This document shows positions 23,441 to 36,110 of a stretch of DNA of 64,000 nucleotides, in pieces. Origin of the DNA: Sphagnum compactum (lineage: Eukaryota > Bryophyta > Sphagnopsida > Sphagnales); NCBI GenBank assembly GCA_965153455.1, contig OZ234496.1, positions 1,860,001 through 1,924,000 on the forward strand, read 5' to 3'. The stretch's first letter is position 1. Every line of letters starts with the position of its first letter. A model generated the notes under the pieces. That model had not been told where the DNA came from, made no database searches, and saw nothing but the letters and a program-made list of their open reading frames with translations. The position numbers and the translations under genes were made by a program.

Positions 23441-24599
23441 AATATTTTAGAAATGTGCATAATTTGTTTTTTTGTTTTGGGTTGAGCTTTTTGATTAGCT
23501 CATCCCATGTGCACAAATTTCTTAATGTGAAATTGGATGACCACACCCCCTTGTTTATATAGTGTTCAAAATAGGAATGAAGAATAAACAATATGGGATA
23601 AATTTTGAACTTGCAACTTCCTCACAAACTAAGTTGTAATTCCAAAACTTTCTTCTTGCCTTACTTTCTTAGTTTTTAGATTTCTAAGCAATTCAAGTAC
23701 TAGATAACTAGATAATCATTTAATTAATAATGATTAAATTTACATATATTTAAATTATAAATTATACACTACAAATATTCAATATTCATTATCAATTACT
23801 TAAATAAGTAATAACTTCTTAATATTTAACAAACTAGCTATCTAGTTACTCACAAGTTATTAATACATAACTCATAAATAATTAAATAAATTAAATATTT
23901 TAAAATATTTTATTATTTTTTAGAATTTGGTAGAATTATATATAATATAATTAATGTAAAAATATTTTAAATATTTATGTTAAAATTATAAGTAATGAAT
24001 TAACAATTGCTATTAAAAAGTAACAAATTTTTGAAAAATTATTATTCAACTAATTACATTACTTATTTTATAATTACATTTATTGTTGTAAAAACTACTG
24101 TAGGTCAAGTAATTTTTTTCTCTTGGTAATTGTTAACTATAAATACAATAATTTGTTAAACATAACATTAATTTTCATAATTACTGTAAAATTACTATAA
24201 AATATTTATAGATGATTAATCATAAAATTAAAAAATATATATATACAATAACTCATGAAATTAAAATCAATAAAATAATTATTTTAACTACACTGTCATT
24301 TTTCCAAATTTTTAATTTAGGTTTGAACTTATAAATTACAGAGTGTGAATAATTATGTTCAATTAGAAAATATTATGCATATACTAATTAATTCTTATCT
24401 GAAATAATTAAAATAATTTTAAAGTAATGTAACATTAATTATATTAATTAATTTCTTCTAATATAAGAATATAAATTATATAACATACAAATATATATTA
24501 CACACAATAATAATTTTATGTAACTTATATTTAATAAACATAATCATTTATAATTATTTATAAAAGTGATTTATTATGGATAACATTAGTAGGAAAAAC

Positions 24600-25890
24600 C
24601 CTTAAAATTCAACCAATACTTTTTTGAATTAAATATATATTTAAAATTCCAACATAGTAATTTAGAATTTAAATATCAATTTTTATATCAAATAAGTTTT
24701 TTGAAGTTAAATAACAAATTTCAGAATTGGAATTTCAATTTCAGATTCAAATTATAATATTTGAAATTAGAATGTCCATTTTAAGACTCAATTAACAATT
24801 TTCTGAATTTAAACATTAATTTCAAAAGTCCAAAATAATAATTTGGAATTCAAATTTCAACTTTCAAGTCAAATTAAAATTGAAATTTTAAACTTCACAA
24901 TTCAAATATCAAGTTTCAAGTCCAAATAAAAATATTTTAAATCAAAATGTCAATTTTTAGACTCAATATAGTTTTTTGTATTGAAATACAAATATTTAGA
25001 TTCAAAAATTTAGAATTCAAATATCAATTTTCAGATCAAATAAATTTTATGAATTTAAATGACAATTTTCCAGAATTGAAATGTCAATTTTCAGATTCAA
25101 ATAACAGTATTCAAAATTGAAATGTCCATTTTAAGACTGAATTAACAATTTTCTGAATGGAAATATTAATTTCGAAAATCCAAAACAATAATTTGGAATT
25201 CAAATTTCAACTTTCAAGTCAAATAATTTCTTAAAATTGAAATATTAATTTTTAGATTTGAGAATAATAATTTAGAATTCAAATATCAATTTTTAGATCA
25301 AATAATTTTTTTGAATTTAAATAACAATTTCCAGAATGGAAAAGTCGATTTTCAGATCCAAATAACAATATTCAAAATTGAAATGTCCATTTTTAGACTC
25401 AATTAATAAATTTTCAGACTTGAAGTATTAATTTTGAGAATCCAAAATAATAATTTGGAATTGAAATTTCAGGTTCAAATCAAATAATTATTTAAATTTA
25501 AATGCATAATTTTTGAGTTCAAATATAAATTTTCATATTCATATAAAAATATTCAAAATTAAATTTTTTTATAATCAATTAATAATTTTCTGAATTGAAA
25601 TATTAATTTTTGGATTTAAAAATATTAATTTAGAATTCAAACATCAATTTTTAGATCAAATAAGCCTTTTTGAATTTAAATTGAAAAAGTCATATTCAAA
25701 TCAAAAATTTGAAATTCAAATAATGTTTTAAACAATTGAAATAATAATTTTCAGATTCAAATATCAAGTTTCAAATTCTAATATATTTTTTAAAAATAAA
25801 ATAGTAATTTTCAGAATTGAGATATCAATTTTGAGATTTGAATAAAAAATTGAAAGTTCAAATATTAATTTTGAGATTCATTATATGAAC
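24600..25890 (+). repeat. AT-rich higher-order repeat inside the CACTA-like element
   Basis: Short words GAATTCAAAT, TCAATTTTCAGA and GAAATGTCCATTTT recur every 20-30 bp. A longer composite of about 110 bp (GTCCATTTTAAGACT, then AATTTTCTGAAT, then AATAATTTGGAATTC) occurs three times, starting near 24762, 25118 and 25379. It is non-coding. Confidence 0.8.
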
Positions 25891-26220
25891 AAATATATGC
25901 ATATTATATATATATATAATTTTAGTACATACATTAAAATACACCTTTATGTCATTGTAGAATACCTTTAGGATGCAACTAATTTGGTGACTATTGTGAC
26001 TAATGGGACATATCAACCTATTAATGGATGAAAATAAATGTAGAATTGATCCAACCAATAGGATGAAATTTTCTAATAGTTGCATCTAGTTGTGAGAATG
26101 ACCAAAATAGTTGAAATATGGTCTTGTAGTTGCAAATGTTTCCAAATCTAGTCGTAAATGACTACTAGTCGCATGTAGTCGTAAATGGAGTGGTTACATT
26201 TTGGCTGATTTCTACTAGTG

Positions 26221-26857
26221 TTGGCCACTCTTGTGGCCTATATGGATTAGTCACCTAGTGCCAAAGTGGCGACTTCTAATTTGCTTACGTAAAATTAAGG
26301 TTCCTTAACTATTTCAACTATAGTGAATTTTTAAAATTATTCATATCTGCCACGTAGTTACTTCTACTTCATCTTCATAGAATTAGGGTGGATTAGGTTT
26401 AGTTGTCCGTTAGGTTGGAAAGTCTAGTTAGGGTTTAGTTTACACAAAATGTGTGACTAAGGTTTGTTTCAAAACTACCATTTAAATCAATCCTAACTAG
26501 ATCCTGCAACCTTCATGTACCCAACACCTATTCTTTCTACATAAGATTCAATGGCCATGGTAAAATGTAGTTTGCAAACAAACCTTGATTGCAAGAAAAA
26601 TGTTCAAACATGATGCATCCCAGGAGGCCAATTCTGCACTATTATGTCTGGGTTGTTCAATTTAGCATAGTGAGTCCACTGGACAACAACCCAGTCCACT
26701 TCATCAACCCAGTCCATTAACATCCTGTTAGGTTAACACAAACCAAAACAAAATGAACCTCAATTTGAACTCTTTAAGTTATTGAGGAATTGCATTATGC
26801 ATGTGTACCAACATTGTTACAAACTATGAATGTATAATGTATAATGTACACAACCTT
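26221..26857. other. No gene recognised
   Basis: Unique-looking sequence between the CACTA-like element and the next minus-strand fragment. A short TAGGGT-rich stretch lies near 26380-26440. Confidence 0.35.
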
Positions 26858-27172
26858 CTATGCTTGTAGCTCAAGGGCACTAGGTACCTCGCTGAAGGTG
26901 AGCTTTGAAAACTTGGCTAACCAGATCCCAATGGCCCCTTCTGAGTCCTTCAATTCTTTCACTGTCGTTATTTCACTATGTGGTACCATTGCATCAAATA
27001 TAAACACTTCTACCACTTGTATAGCCACATAGTCAACGGGTATAATTTGACCTCCAATCTTGTTGCCATGTAGCCCGTGAATGATTGTTGTGACAACTTT
27101 TCTTTTGGAAATGAAGTCCCAAAGGTAAACATCAGTGCCAACCCACATCTGTAATAAACATATGCAACACAT
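26858..27172 (-). pseudogene. Fragment resembling a plant transposon-associated domain
   Basis: The minus-strand frame contains WVGTDVYLWDF, VVTTIIHGLHG, IIPVDYVAIQVVEVFI and EITTVKELKDSEGAIGIWL. The pattern of a structured beta-rich stretch (x-V-x-L-x-S, A-x-G-T-I, V-A-V-x-V-V, then G-x-x-I-x-W-P) resembles an uncharacterised domain found in plant CACTA-type and Ulp1-bearing proteins. That match is from memory and not checked. The frame is short and no neighbouring exon was identified. Confidence 0.35.
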
Positions 27173-27749
27173 TGTCGTACATGTCCAAAGGTTACCATAA
27201 TTTTATTATCTGAACTACCTTGCTAATACTATCAAACTACATATTGGCCAAGCCGCAATATAAGTGGGCTGTAAATCAATTACCTGCCATGGACTGAGCT
27301 TGCATGCTACAAGTGGCACTTTTGTTATTTTTGGTGAATTGGGTGTTGGGTCCTATATACATGCCTTGCATTCATAAGACTCAGTTACATGCACGATGAC
27401 CTAAATGTTGTTGGTGGACAAGAAACATATGTTACAGTGGCATGGATTAATGCCCACACCAACATGGGTAGGGTGTTTCCAATTATAATATCAGTATTAC
27501 AGTTGAGATAACTAAAAAACCATTATGGTGGCATCACATTAAACAAGGGACACAAGCATAAGAACAAATATCACCTAAAATACAAGCAACAAATTGGGAA
27601 AAGGTTTGCTATTGTTGCCACATTGAGATTGCAAAATTGCCCTACCATTGCATGCAACTTTGATCTAATGCATGCATATGAAGCCTACCAAAACAAACCA
27701 CTATTCAACAAAATGTAGACCGGCATGCTTTTGTTATTTATTGTTGTAG
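27173..27749. other. No gene recognised
   Basis: Nothing beyond short open frames. Confidence 0.35.
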
Positions 27750-28095
27750 CCATTTCATAAGCATGGGATTCAAAGTTATAGAGTTGATGGATTGCCCCCA
27801 TTTATTGCACCCTGCAAACACATGTTCCTAACTTAAATATACCATCTCATAAGCATGGGATTCAAAGTTGCAAGGTCTTGTAGCCCAGGAACATACAAAC
27901 GGTGCTTGACCTAATGGATTGCCCCCATTTATTGCACCTGCAAACACACCTTCCTAACTTAGATATACCATCTCATAAGCATGGCATTAAAAGTTGTAGA
28001 GTCTTATAGCCAAAGAACGTACCAAAGGTGCTTGAGTTGATGGACTACCCCCATTTGTCACACCCTGCAAACACATGTTCCTAACTTAGATATGA
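27750..28095 (+). repeat. Tandem repeat, about 127-bp unit, two full copies plus a partial
   Basis: CATAAGCATGGGATTCAAAG, GATGGATTGCCCCCATTT, TGCAAACACATGTTCC and CTAACTTA(A/G)ATATACC recur in the same order from about 27752 (shortened to about 92 bp), 27843 and 27970. Confidence 0.85.
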
Positions 28096-28375
28096 TCAAT
28101 GCCAACATACACATGTAGAAAAGATTGTATTCAATCTTCTAAAACTAGATGGGTGCTGCACCAAGTGTTGTGGTTGGTTTGGTTGAACTTATATTCCCTT
28201 CCTGCACAACATTGTTTCCTAACTCATATTTGATCAATCTACCATGCAATGGACTCCTTAGCCCATATTGTTCAAGTTCATTGCATTCACAAGTAAATGG
28301 TGTTTTAAGGTGTGGCAATGGATGTGTGGGTACATGCGAAAGATCTTGCAATAGACATGGGCTGTTACAGCTTGC

Positions 28376-29220
28376 CTATTCATGAGCCCCACCTTTAGGA
28401 GCAACATTGGCATTGCATTGAGCATCACCATCACCTTCATGAACAACTTTGTCATGATGCACACCATCTTTAACATTCCCATGTTTGTCAGTTATGCCTA
28501 CAATCAAAGGTTTTTTGCAGTTTTCTTCATTAGTATGATGCATTGACATTGTTGCTTGCAAGTTTCCCTCCGATGGCACTTAAACGTAAACTTTTATCTA
28601 ATGTTTTTTGTTTGTGTTTTCAATCTTGATTCTTCATATTCCAAGTCAGTTAGTGTATTTTATATCTAAGCTTTCCTAAGTTACCATCATCTTTTCTTCC
28701 TTGGAGACATTTGCTAATTCCCATGAATTCATTTGGATTTTTCTTGCAAACCCAAACACTCCCAAGGAATCCTCCACATCATGGAAGGCATGCAAATTGT
28801 TGACGCCGATGTTAGTGATGAAGAAAGCTCTAGAAGGAACAAAGGGGAAGATGATTCGTAGGCCTTGACTATGAGTGAAATTCCTGCTCCTCCACCATTG
28901 GTTGACAATGGCAGGTCGGGTTATGTTTAAAGGTAAAAAAAATCTACAAGGCTGCCAACAACTAGGAACAAGGGTCCAAAAAAGAAGGCGAAGAAAAATA
29001 ATTCCTTGTCAGAAACTCAAGCCACCAAAGTTGAGTTGAACAATGTGAATCTGCCAGTTGATGAAGACTTGTTAGCATCTTTGAACTTTTCAAATGTTTA
29101 AACTTCAATTGCATCATTTGCAGATGCTACCTTGAAGGGCGAAGGTGATGGGCAAGAGAAAGAACGTATTGGTGACACATTGCGAAATATCAAACCTTTC
29201 AATACCTTGAGCCCACTGTA
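28376..29220. other. Unidentified coding-like fragments on both strands
   Basis: On the minus strand, 28579-28376 is an open frame of 67 codons (HHTNEENCKKPLIVGITDKH). On the plus strand, 28785-29220 reads as an acidic and then Lys/Arg-rich protein (SDEESSRRNKGEDDS, RLPTTRNKGPKKKAKKN) interrupted by stops. The basic run looks like a nuclear localisation signal. No family recognised. Confidence 0.3.
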
Positions 29221-30263
29221 AAACCAATCGTAAATTATTGTAATTTTTACTCATAGGGAAATATGGTTTGGCTGTGTTATATCATTACATTATTTAATGT
29301 ACATAATCATATTGCGAAAATAAAAAATGATGTTGATGCGTTCATGTACTGATGCGTTCAATACTGCCTTATTGATCCAAACATGTAATAATGATTAGAA
29401 TTCCTTTTTTTTATGGAGAGTGGTGAAAATTTTAGAAATAAATTCATTTTTCTCTATGCTTATGAGTGATAGTTTTGATAACGAATTTCTAGATTTTCAA
29501 GTCCTAGATTCCGTTTTATTTTATGCTCCCAAACTCCATTTCAGTTGACAGCACCCTAAGAGTTTTTGTGTTTTCATAGCCTTGCGCTTGCCAAACATTT
29601 GTTTCTCCGATCGTACACTTGGTGGTCGCTAGACTTTGATTGTTATTTCACAAGCCTCTATGGATTTCTACTCTCGTTTGCTTGATGGCCGACAAGATTT
29701 CAATTTTTTTCTCGTACACCTGGTAGTCACGAAGCATCGGTGATTATTTTCCACCCTTTTCGTAACCAAAGTTTGGTTTTCTATTTGTCATTTAAGGTTT
29801 TGTAGACTTTTCCCTGATTGGATTTATGTTTTATTTAATGTTCTCAAATTTTATGGTTGCTTTTAATTGTCATTTTTTGCATTCAAATGATCAAATTGAT
29901 CCTTATCAAGTCGTTGAGTGCAAAATGAGTAAACAAAATCATATTGAGTCATTCATTATTGAGGTGTCTGTTGCTTCTGAGGGTGCTTACGAGATGTCCA
30001 TTGGGTTTCCGACGAATGTCAATTCTACTTGTGGGAGTTGAGATGATTGTGGGAAACATACAAGCCTAGATTATGGTTCATTTGGTTCGCCATCGTTTGT
30101 TGAAAAAGCCGATGACCAGGTGAATAATTCTTTCATAATTATCGATATCATTTTCGTTTTCTTTTTTTCAATTTGTTTGCGAGAATTACAATTTATGTTT
30201 TAAGTGGGTTATTTCAATTTTGTTTATGGTTTCAAATTGCTTTGCTTTTTGTGGGGGATGCAA
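29221..30263. other. No gene recognised upstream of the phosphatase-like relic
   Basis: A short frame (29826-30041) with SVASEGAYEMSIGFPTN ends just before the FCP1-like pseudogene and might be an upstream exon. A GTGAAT donor-like site follows GACCAG at 30119. This is weak. Confidence 0.3.
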
Positions 30264-31018
30264 TGGTGGTTCATGTGCTTCCAAAAATGGATCTAGATAA
30301 TGTCCCTTTTACTTTGGGTCTTCACAATCAATCCAAATTACCAAGAGCTCGTCCTACTAAGGTGAGTCGTTTGCATGTCATTTTTGACCTCAATGGGGTT
30401 TTGGTGGCGAAGCAAGCTTCAGGTTTTCATATGCGAATGTGGACCAATTATACACTTACACTTAGGACTAAAGAGAAAGATTTTCTAACAAGTTGTTTAT
30501 CTCAATCCAAAGTCTATATTTGGTCCGTTGCACAACGTTACAACATCGACAAATATTTGGATGAAATTAAAGAAAAAACATATATTTCTTTGGATCCATC
30601 AAGAGTTCTTGGACAAGAATCATGCTAGAAAAATGATCATTTTCTCCCCGATCATCCTAAGAAATTGATTTTCCATAAAAAAAACCTTGATGTTTTCTTC
30701 TCAAAATTTCTCGGCACCCATGCTAAGAACAATTTGCTTATTGGTGATACCGCATATAAATCTATATTTAATGATTCGTGAAAAGCTATATTTTTGGAAT
30801 CATTTGAGGGTGCGAATAACAATGGGGATTACTTGCTCTCCACCATTCTTCCTTACTTATTCTCGCTTCACTTGTCTAGGTTTAGTGTTCAAACTTATGT
30901 GAAACATACTCCTTTTGAGACTATTAAAAGAATTAGTCGGAGCGATCCTTATTACAATATGTTATTTGAAGATTGTAGTGATAGTGTGATGCAATGTATT
31001 GTACAAAAGCAAAATTGA
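30264..31018 (+). pseudogene. FCP1/NIF-like HAD phosphatase relic, first copy
   Basis: Bases 30264-30628 encode RLHVIFDLNGVLVAK (HAD motif I, with D-L-N in place of D-x-D), WTNYTL, LTSCLSQSKVYIWSVAQRYN and VLGQESC. After an in-frame TAG it continues with KKLIFHKKNL, NNLLIGDTAYKSIFND, a stop, then FLESFEG, YLLSTILPYLFSLH and VKHTPFETI. This is the complete order of an NLI-interacting-factor/FCP1 homology domain (about 230 residues). I recall D-L-N-G-(V/L)-L forms in plant FCP1-like proteins, but whether they are active is unknown to me. Two stops make this copy a pseudogene. Confidence 0.75.
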
Positions 31019-31269
31019 AAAAAAAATGTAATGTATTTACTATTATTCTTCGCATATCAATTTAACACTGATTTTTTTAGTTGATTAAAATAAAAATTTT
31101 AAATTGAAATTGAAGCCAACAAATGTTTTTGCAACATGTTGTTTTCTAATGAATTTTCCCAATGATGAGTTCACATTTATGTTTGCAAATTGATAGACCC
31201 AATAAATTGCTAATTCTCAACGTCAACGATTTGTTATGTTATTTCCTGCATTTTGATATTCAATAAGGG

Positions 31270-31880
31270 AATGCACAAGTGTTTGGAAAAAATATTGATA
31301 GAAGCAAAGTGGAAGTGAGAGCCGGAGTGCGGCATTTCCTCTCTCAAGCATTCAAGTACTTTTACATTGCAATTTGGTCTTGTATGAAGCTGGAGGATGT
31401 GCTGGAAGTTCTTCCCATGCTCATGCCTGAAACTTTCTTGGAGTAGTTTGTTTTCATTGGGGACTTGAACAATGCTCCAAAACGTCTAGCCAAATTTCCC
31501 TGGGTTTCATTATTATTTTAAGGATTTGAAAGGAACGTATTATGTTTGTCCTGGACTAGCTTGTGGAAAAAAGGATCAAACATTACTGATTGAAAATGAA
31601 CCTACCAAAGCGCTTCAAAATCCAAAGTGGATTGGTCTTTTTTTTAAATCATTCAGGGGACAAATGTTATCAAAGGACAAGGTGCAATGGTTGGACCTCG
31701 CATCACATTTGTGGCCACTATTGTTTAAATTGCCCGTAGCCAAGACAGTTCAAGTTCATTATGACTATATGGTTAAATATTCTAAGCCTTGTTTGAGTTT
31801 GTCTTCGAAAAATTATTATTAGTTCGTCCAATATATTGATAATGATAATGGCGACGTTTGCAATAACTAGCCCTTTTTAG
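31270..31880 (+). pseudogene. FCP1/NIF-like relic, second related fragment
   Basis: Bases 31300-31445 encode VEVRAGVRHFLSQAFKYFYI and AIWSCMKLEDVLEVLPMLMP, the motif after HAD motif I (R-x-G-V-x-x-F-L...I-W-S-x-M). Bases 31526-31822 encode YYVCPGLACGKKDQTLLIEN, EPTKALQNPKWIGLFFKSF and DKVQWLDLASHLWPLL, the C-terminal half. It is a different sequence from 30264-31018, so either a second FCP1-like gene or a second domain of one gene. Stops and a frame change lie between the halves. Confidence 0.6.
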
Positions 31881-32569
31881 GTATGGAGTCTGAATCATTT
31901 CATTTTGCAACTTATTTTTTTGTTATAACTTTTTTAAGTTGGTATTTGTTTTCATTTGGCTTGTTTGCTATTATTGACTTTTGTTTGTAGTTGGTTTGGA
32001 CTATTGTTCGTAGATTGCACGATGATGTTTACAACTTTGAAAGGAGAAAACGATGTTGGCCATTTAGGTATTTATTTCGAGATGTTGCCGATGTGGTGAC
32101 ATTTTTTACCATGGATAAGAATTAAACTTCTTCTAATTTTACGAAGATTTGACATTGTCTTTCAATTTATTTTACAAATTTAGACTATTTAGGTTTTTTA
32201 CGAATGTTTTTATTATTAATACTAGATTTTTTCTTTTCAAAATTCTTCAAGAAATCAATGTTATTTGTTTTCACAACTAGTGGCCACCATATTGAATTTG
32301 GACCTTCAATTTTTTTTATTTAATTTGTTTACCGGTTAAAATTTGAGTGTGATCTATGTAAACTTTTCTTTAACATGAACTTGCCATGGCATTGCTAAAG
32401 TTTAATTTGTAAAAATATTTGTAAATGTTCAATTTTTTTTAGCTTTTCCTTTCAGTCCTAGTGTCCACCAAGTGATTTATAATGAAATTGTGAATAAATA
32501 TAACATTGTCAAGTTATTGTTTGGATTTTTGGACTTTTGTAAAGTCTTAAATTAATTAAATATGTGTTA
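31881..32569. other. No gene recognised
   Basis: A short plus-strand stretch near 31985-32125 (TIVRRLHDDVYNFERRK) looks coding-like but matches nothing I know. The rest is T-rich. Confidence 0.35.
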
Positions 32570-33740
32570 TGGACTATTTTTGGCCACTAGGTTGTCATTT
32601 CACCTCCAACTCAACACCTCATGGCCCTAGGTGGCCCTTTGAAATATATCGTTTAGCTCCCACCTATAATGGAAAGGTGAGAATTCTTGGAGCCAACCGG
32701 TCGCAACATGAACACTATCTACCCTTCATGGAGTTCATTCTCATAATTACTTCAATTCTCAAATACCATTTTCTACCACATGGTGGACCTTTCAGATATC
32801 ACATGCCTACAATGACACCTAGTGGCCAACAGGTGGTGGTTTGACTTATGACCCAACACTTAATGACCACCGAATGGTGGTTTGACTTATGACCCAACAC
32901 TTAATGGCAACCAAGTGGCCTTTGAAATATTGCGCATGGAAACTTAAAAAAATTCCTAACACCATTGGCCGCCATGTAAGACGTTATCCACCCTTCATGG
33001 AGTTGATTTTCATATTTATCTCAACTCTCAAATACCACCTTTTTGCCACAAGGTGGTCCTTTCAAATATAACATGCTTACAATGGCACTCAAGGTGGCCA
33101 CCAAGTGGTCGTTTCACCTCATACTCAACACCTGGTTGTCACAAGTGGCATTTTGAAATAAAACACATGGCTCCCACCTATAATGGAAACCATTACAAAA
33201 ATTCATTCCATTTTCCGAGCCTTACTCCATTCCCAAAGTTCCATGTTGGGTTGAGATTTAAGAAACCTGACCACTATCACTTCATCCATCCATGTTGTTG
33301 TGCCTTTTTTCACAATGAACCAAATGCGTAATGTCCATCAATTGTCGTGCAAAATATCTCTTGTGGATTATACTCAAACCAATAAAAACTATCTCTCGCC
33401 ATTGAATTTACCTAATGGCCACCGAGTGGTACATTCATGACTATTCAATGCCAAAGAAACCACATGCTTGTAACCAAAATAATTTATGGCATCTAATTTA
33501 CACCTTGAGGAGGAATTGGGGTTGCGAACAATGAATAGCCTTATGTTATAGCCAAATATATTCATCCCATTAATTACTAATGTCTCCAAGGCCCATCCAA
33601 ATTCAACCATTCATGAATGGTCATTGAAAGCTAGAGCAACCAATTTAGTTTAAAGTGCAAACACCACCCGGTGGTCACTAGACAAAGTCTAAGGTCAAAT
33701 TGGAGTTTAAAAGACCACCTAGAGTCCACCATGTGGATTT
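32570..33740 (+). repeat. Duplicated block built on CCTAGTGGCCACCAAGTGG words
   Basis: Words such as GGCCACTAGG, GTGGCCACCAAGTGG, CCACCTAGAGTCCACCA and their variants recur throughout. Two longer pairs are visible: 32720-32815 with 32980-33085 (CCCTTCATGGAGTT, CTCAAATACCA, ACATGCCTACAATG), and 32594-32672 with 33110-33188 (GTTTCACCTC, TCCCACCTATAATGGAAA). The core word is shared with the arrays at 18545 and 51820. Confidence 0.75.
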
Positions 33741-33849
33741 GCTTTTTAGTGAGATTTTAGAAGCTAACCTTTTGTTGCAAGTTTAGAAGCTAAATATCCC
33801 CCAACCACATTGTTTGGTTTACTTTCTAGGCCTAGTAGTGCCATTGGGA

Positions 33850-36110
33850 TTGAACTTTTGAGTAGGGTGAAGCCTTAAGGTGAGGGCATTCTCAAAATAA
33901 AGGGCTTAGAATGAGGTGATAATTGAGTCCGGTTAGGTAATAAAACACGAACAAAAATTTATCATCAACCAAACCTACATAGATCACGAGGCATATGAAT
34001 GGGAGGCTATTTTGGATTAATAGCCCTCCCACATTTGAAGAGTTGGCATAGTATCCTCCCAATTTCTAAGAAGGAAATTCATGGATATAAGGTTGTAAAG
34101 GACATTCCCATATGAATGCATTTTCTTGAAGGAAGGGCACTTGAAGGTGTTCCCAAACCATAGAAGAACACATGAATATGTAAACAACTTTCTTTTGATT
34201 CCCATTTCATAGAAAATATATATTTCCATGGGAATGTGAAAATGTATAAAATTTGGGAGCTCCCCTTGCATAACGCCCTAAGGTTCTTTAGTTGTGGTAG
34301 ATGCCTCAAAATACACAAATAGAAAGGGAGTTGTTTGTATATACATACATTACAAATTTTCTCTAAGTGGTTTATGACTATGGAATTTGTGGAAATAGAA
34401 AAGAGGTTAAACCTTTCTTAGTGTTAAAATCTATTCCAATGGTTAGTTCTAAATCATATACCTTGGAGGTTTTGATTTTAAATTTGTTGAACCACAACAA
34501 AAGATAAAATATTTAAAATTTGATGTATTTAAATAACATTGTAAAGATTTTTTGTAATTAATAAAACATGTAGAAATATGCATCTCAGTGAAAACAAATA
34601 TAAATGTTCAACTAGTTGATAGTGTTTTGCGTGACAAATCTATTGACATTAATTAGGTTCTTTATTGGTTCAAGTGTGGATTACAATCTTAGTCCCTAAG
34701 TAATGGTTGGGGAGTTTGCTATTGGAGATAATGGCATTGATTTATGGGATTTTATGTTTCAAATTGAAAAGTGCAAATTCGATGTGGGGAATGTAGGGAT
34801 CCCACCCTTGTTCATATATTTGGTCCATCTAAAATTGAATATTGCATTATTGTTTCATCACCGATGGTGTTTGAATCCATGGCATAACAAAATTTATTTT
34901 GCCCAAGTTCAAGAACAAGATGTTGTAACTTGGGCATCAATGGGCATTGATTGTTTTTGGCCTTCAAAGGATGTTTCTTTGAAGGTTGGACGAACATCAA
35001 CATCACCAACTATGGAATGTGGATGCTTGGACTCAAGCCACGTGTAGGGAATCAACAATTCAAGAATGAAGAGAATTTCATCTCTTGGCCAAGGTTATGC
35101 CTCGACATCCTCCTTTGAAGATGAAACAACCTTCATCGAATCTGATGAAGATACTGAAAGGCTCCATAGTGATTCCCACAAGAGTGATGAAAGCTTTGAT
35201 GGGCATATTATTGCTAAATCTAGCAACCTACGTATTTGTGGAAGAAGTGGTTATGGCAACAACACAAATGTACCTTCATTAAGACATCGTAGTTGGGAAT
35301 GTGATGTTAAGGATGTTGAAGGTGTTTTTGTTGTTAATTAAGAGTGATTAATTGCATGTGACCTAACATTTTAGTCTTGAATTAATTAAATACATGTTCT
35401 TTCAATGCTTCATAGGTTTTTGACCTTTTCGCTTGAGCTCTAACTTTGTTCACAAGGGAAAGAACCTATGAAACCCCTCAAGATGGTGCCTTTCCCTACA
35501 CTTAGACAACCTTTAAAGCATTTGAAAATATGTAATGTGTACATAGAACCAAACTTGGTTTTTGAACTGGGCTTGGAGATTCTGAGATTTGAAAAATTGT
35601 GCTAGAATTGGATCTAAAAGGTTCAAAAAGTTGAACGCACCAAGTTCAAATGATCTTGCAACCCTCTTTGAATATTGCCCCAAAGCTAAATTCCACCATC
35701 TTAACAACGATTCATTTCTTTGGATCCTTTGAGATGATTGGATGCAAAAAATGATTTTCATGGAAATGTAAGTTCTAGAGTTAAGAATTCCATATATATA
35801 ATACATTAAAAAATTCATATGGCATGGGGAACATCTAAATTTGACTGAAAAGATTCATCCTTATGAGGAGGTGGTAAAATCCCTCCCACTCGTAAGGAGT
35901 TGGCCTATGAACCCTTCCCCATGCCCCTCCTATGCCTCATGATCCATGTATGTTTAGGTTCATGATAACTTTTGCCTAGTGCTTATGCTTTGTGACATGG
36001 GTAAAGCCCTTAAGTGCAAGACATTCCCAAAATGCAGGGCTAGATTCAAGTTGCTATCCATCCTACACCTCTTATTTTGGGAATGCCTCCACCATAGGGC
36101 TGTACCCTAA
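33850..36110 (+). mobile_element. Unclassified element bounded by long diverged inverted repeats
   Basis: The left part, about 33858-34080, aligns with the complement of about 35850-36110. Shared blocks are AGGGT-A-GCC, GGCATTC(T/C)CAAAATAA, GATC(A/C)(A/T)GAGGCAT, GAGTTGGC-type and TCCTCCCA-type. Divergence is high, with gaps. Between them two plus-strand frames (34703-35047 and 35066-35341) have a coding-like look but no known motif. Superfamily, exact ends and target duplication are not established. Confidence 0.4.
34703..35341 (+). pseudogene. Unidentified open frames inside the inverted-repeat element
   Basis: The frame 34703-35047 (114 codons) starts VGEFAIGDNGIDLWDFMFQI. The frame 35066-35341 (91 codons) is Ser/Asp/Glu-rich (TFIESDEDTERLHSDSHKSD). 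They may be exons or frame-shifted halves of one gene. No family is recognised and neither shows a catalytic signature. Confidence 0.25.

Larger units (their letters stand above)
22798..26220 (+). mobile_element. Non-autonomous CACTA-like (En/Spm) element
   Basis: The left end is CACTAGAAGAAAAACATG; the complemented right end is CACTAGTAGAAATCAGCC. Both open with CACTAG(A/T)AGAAA, the CACTA signature. Subterminal AGTCGCAA/GACTAGTCG words are clustered in both ends (22825-22925 and 26090-26190). Flanking trinucleotides are TTA and TTG, so a 3-bp target duplication is present only with one mismatch. The 3.4-kb interior has no transposase frame: it holds an AGGTA-rich block, long AT-rich DNA and a higher-order repeat. 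It would need a transposase in trans. Confidence 0.75.
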
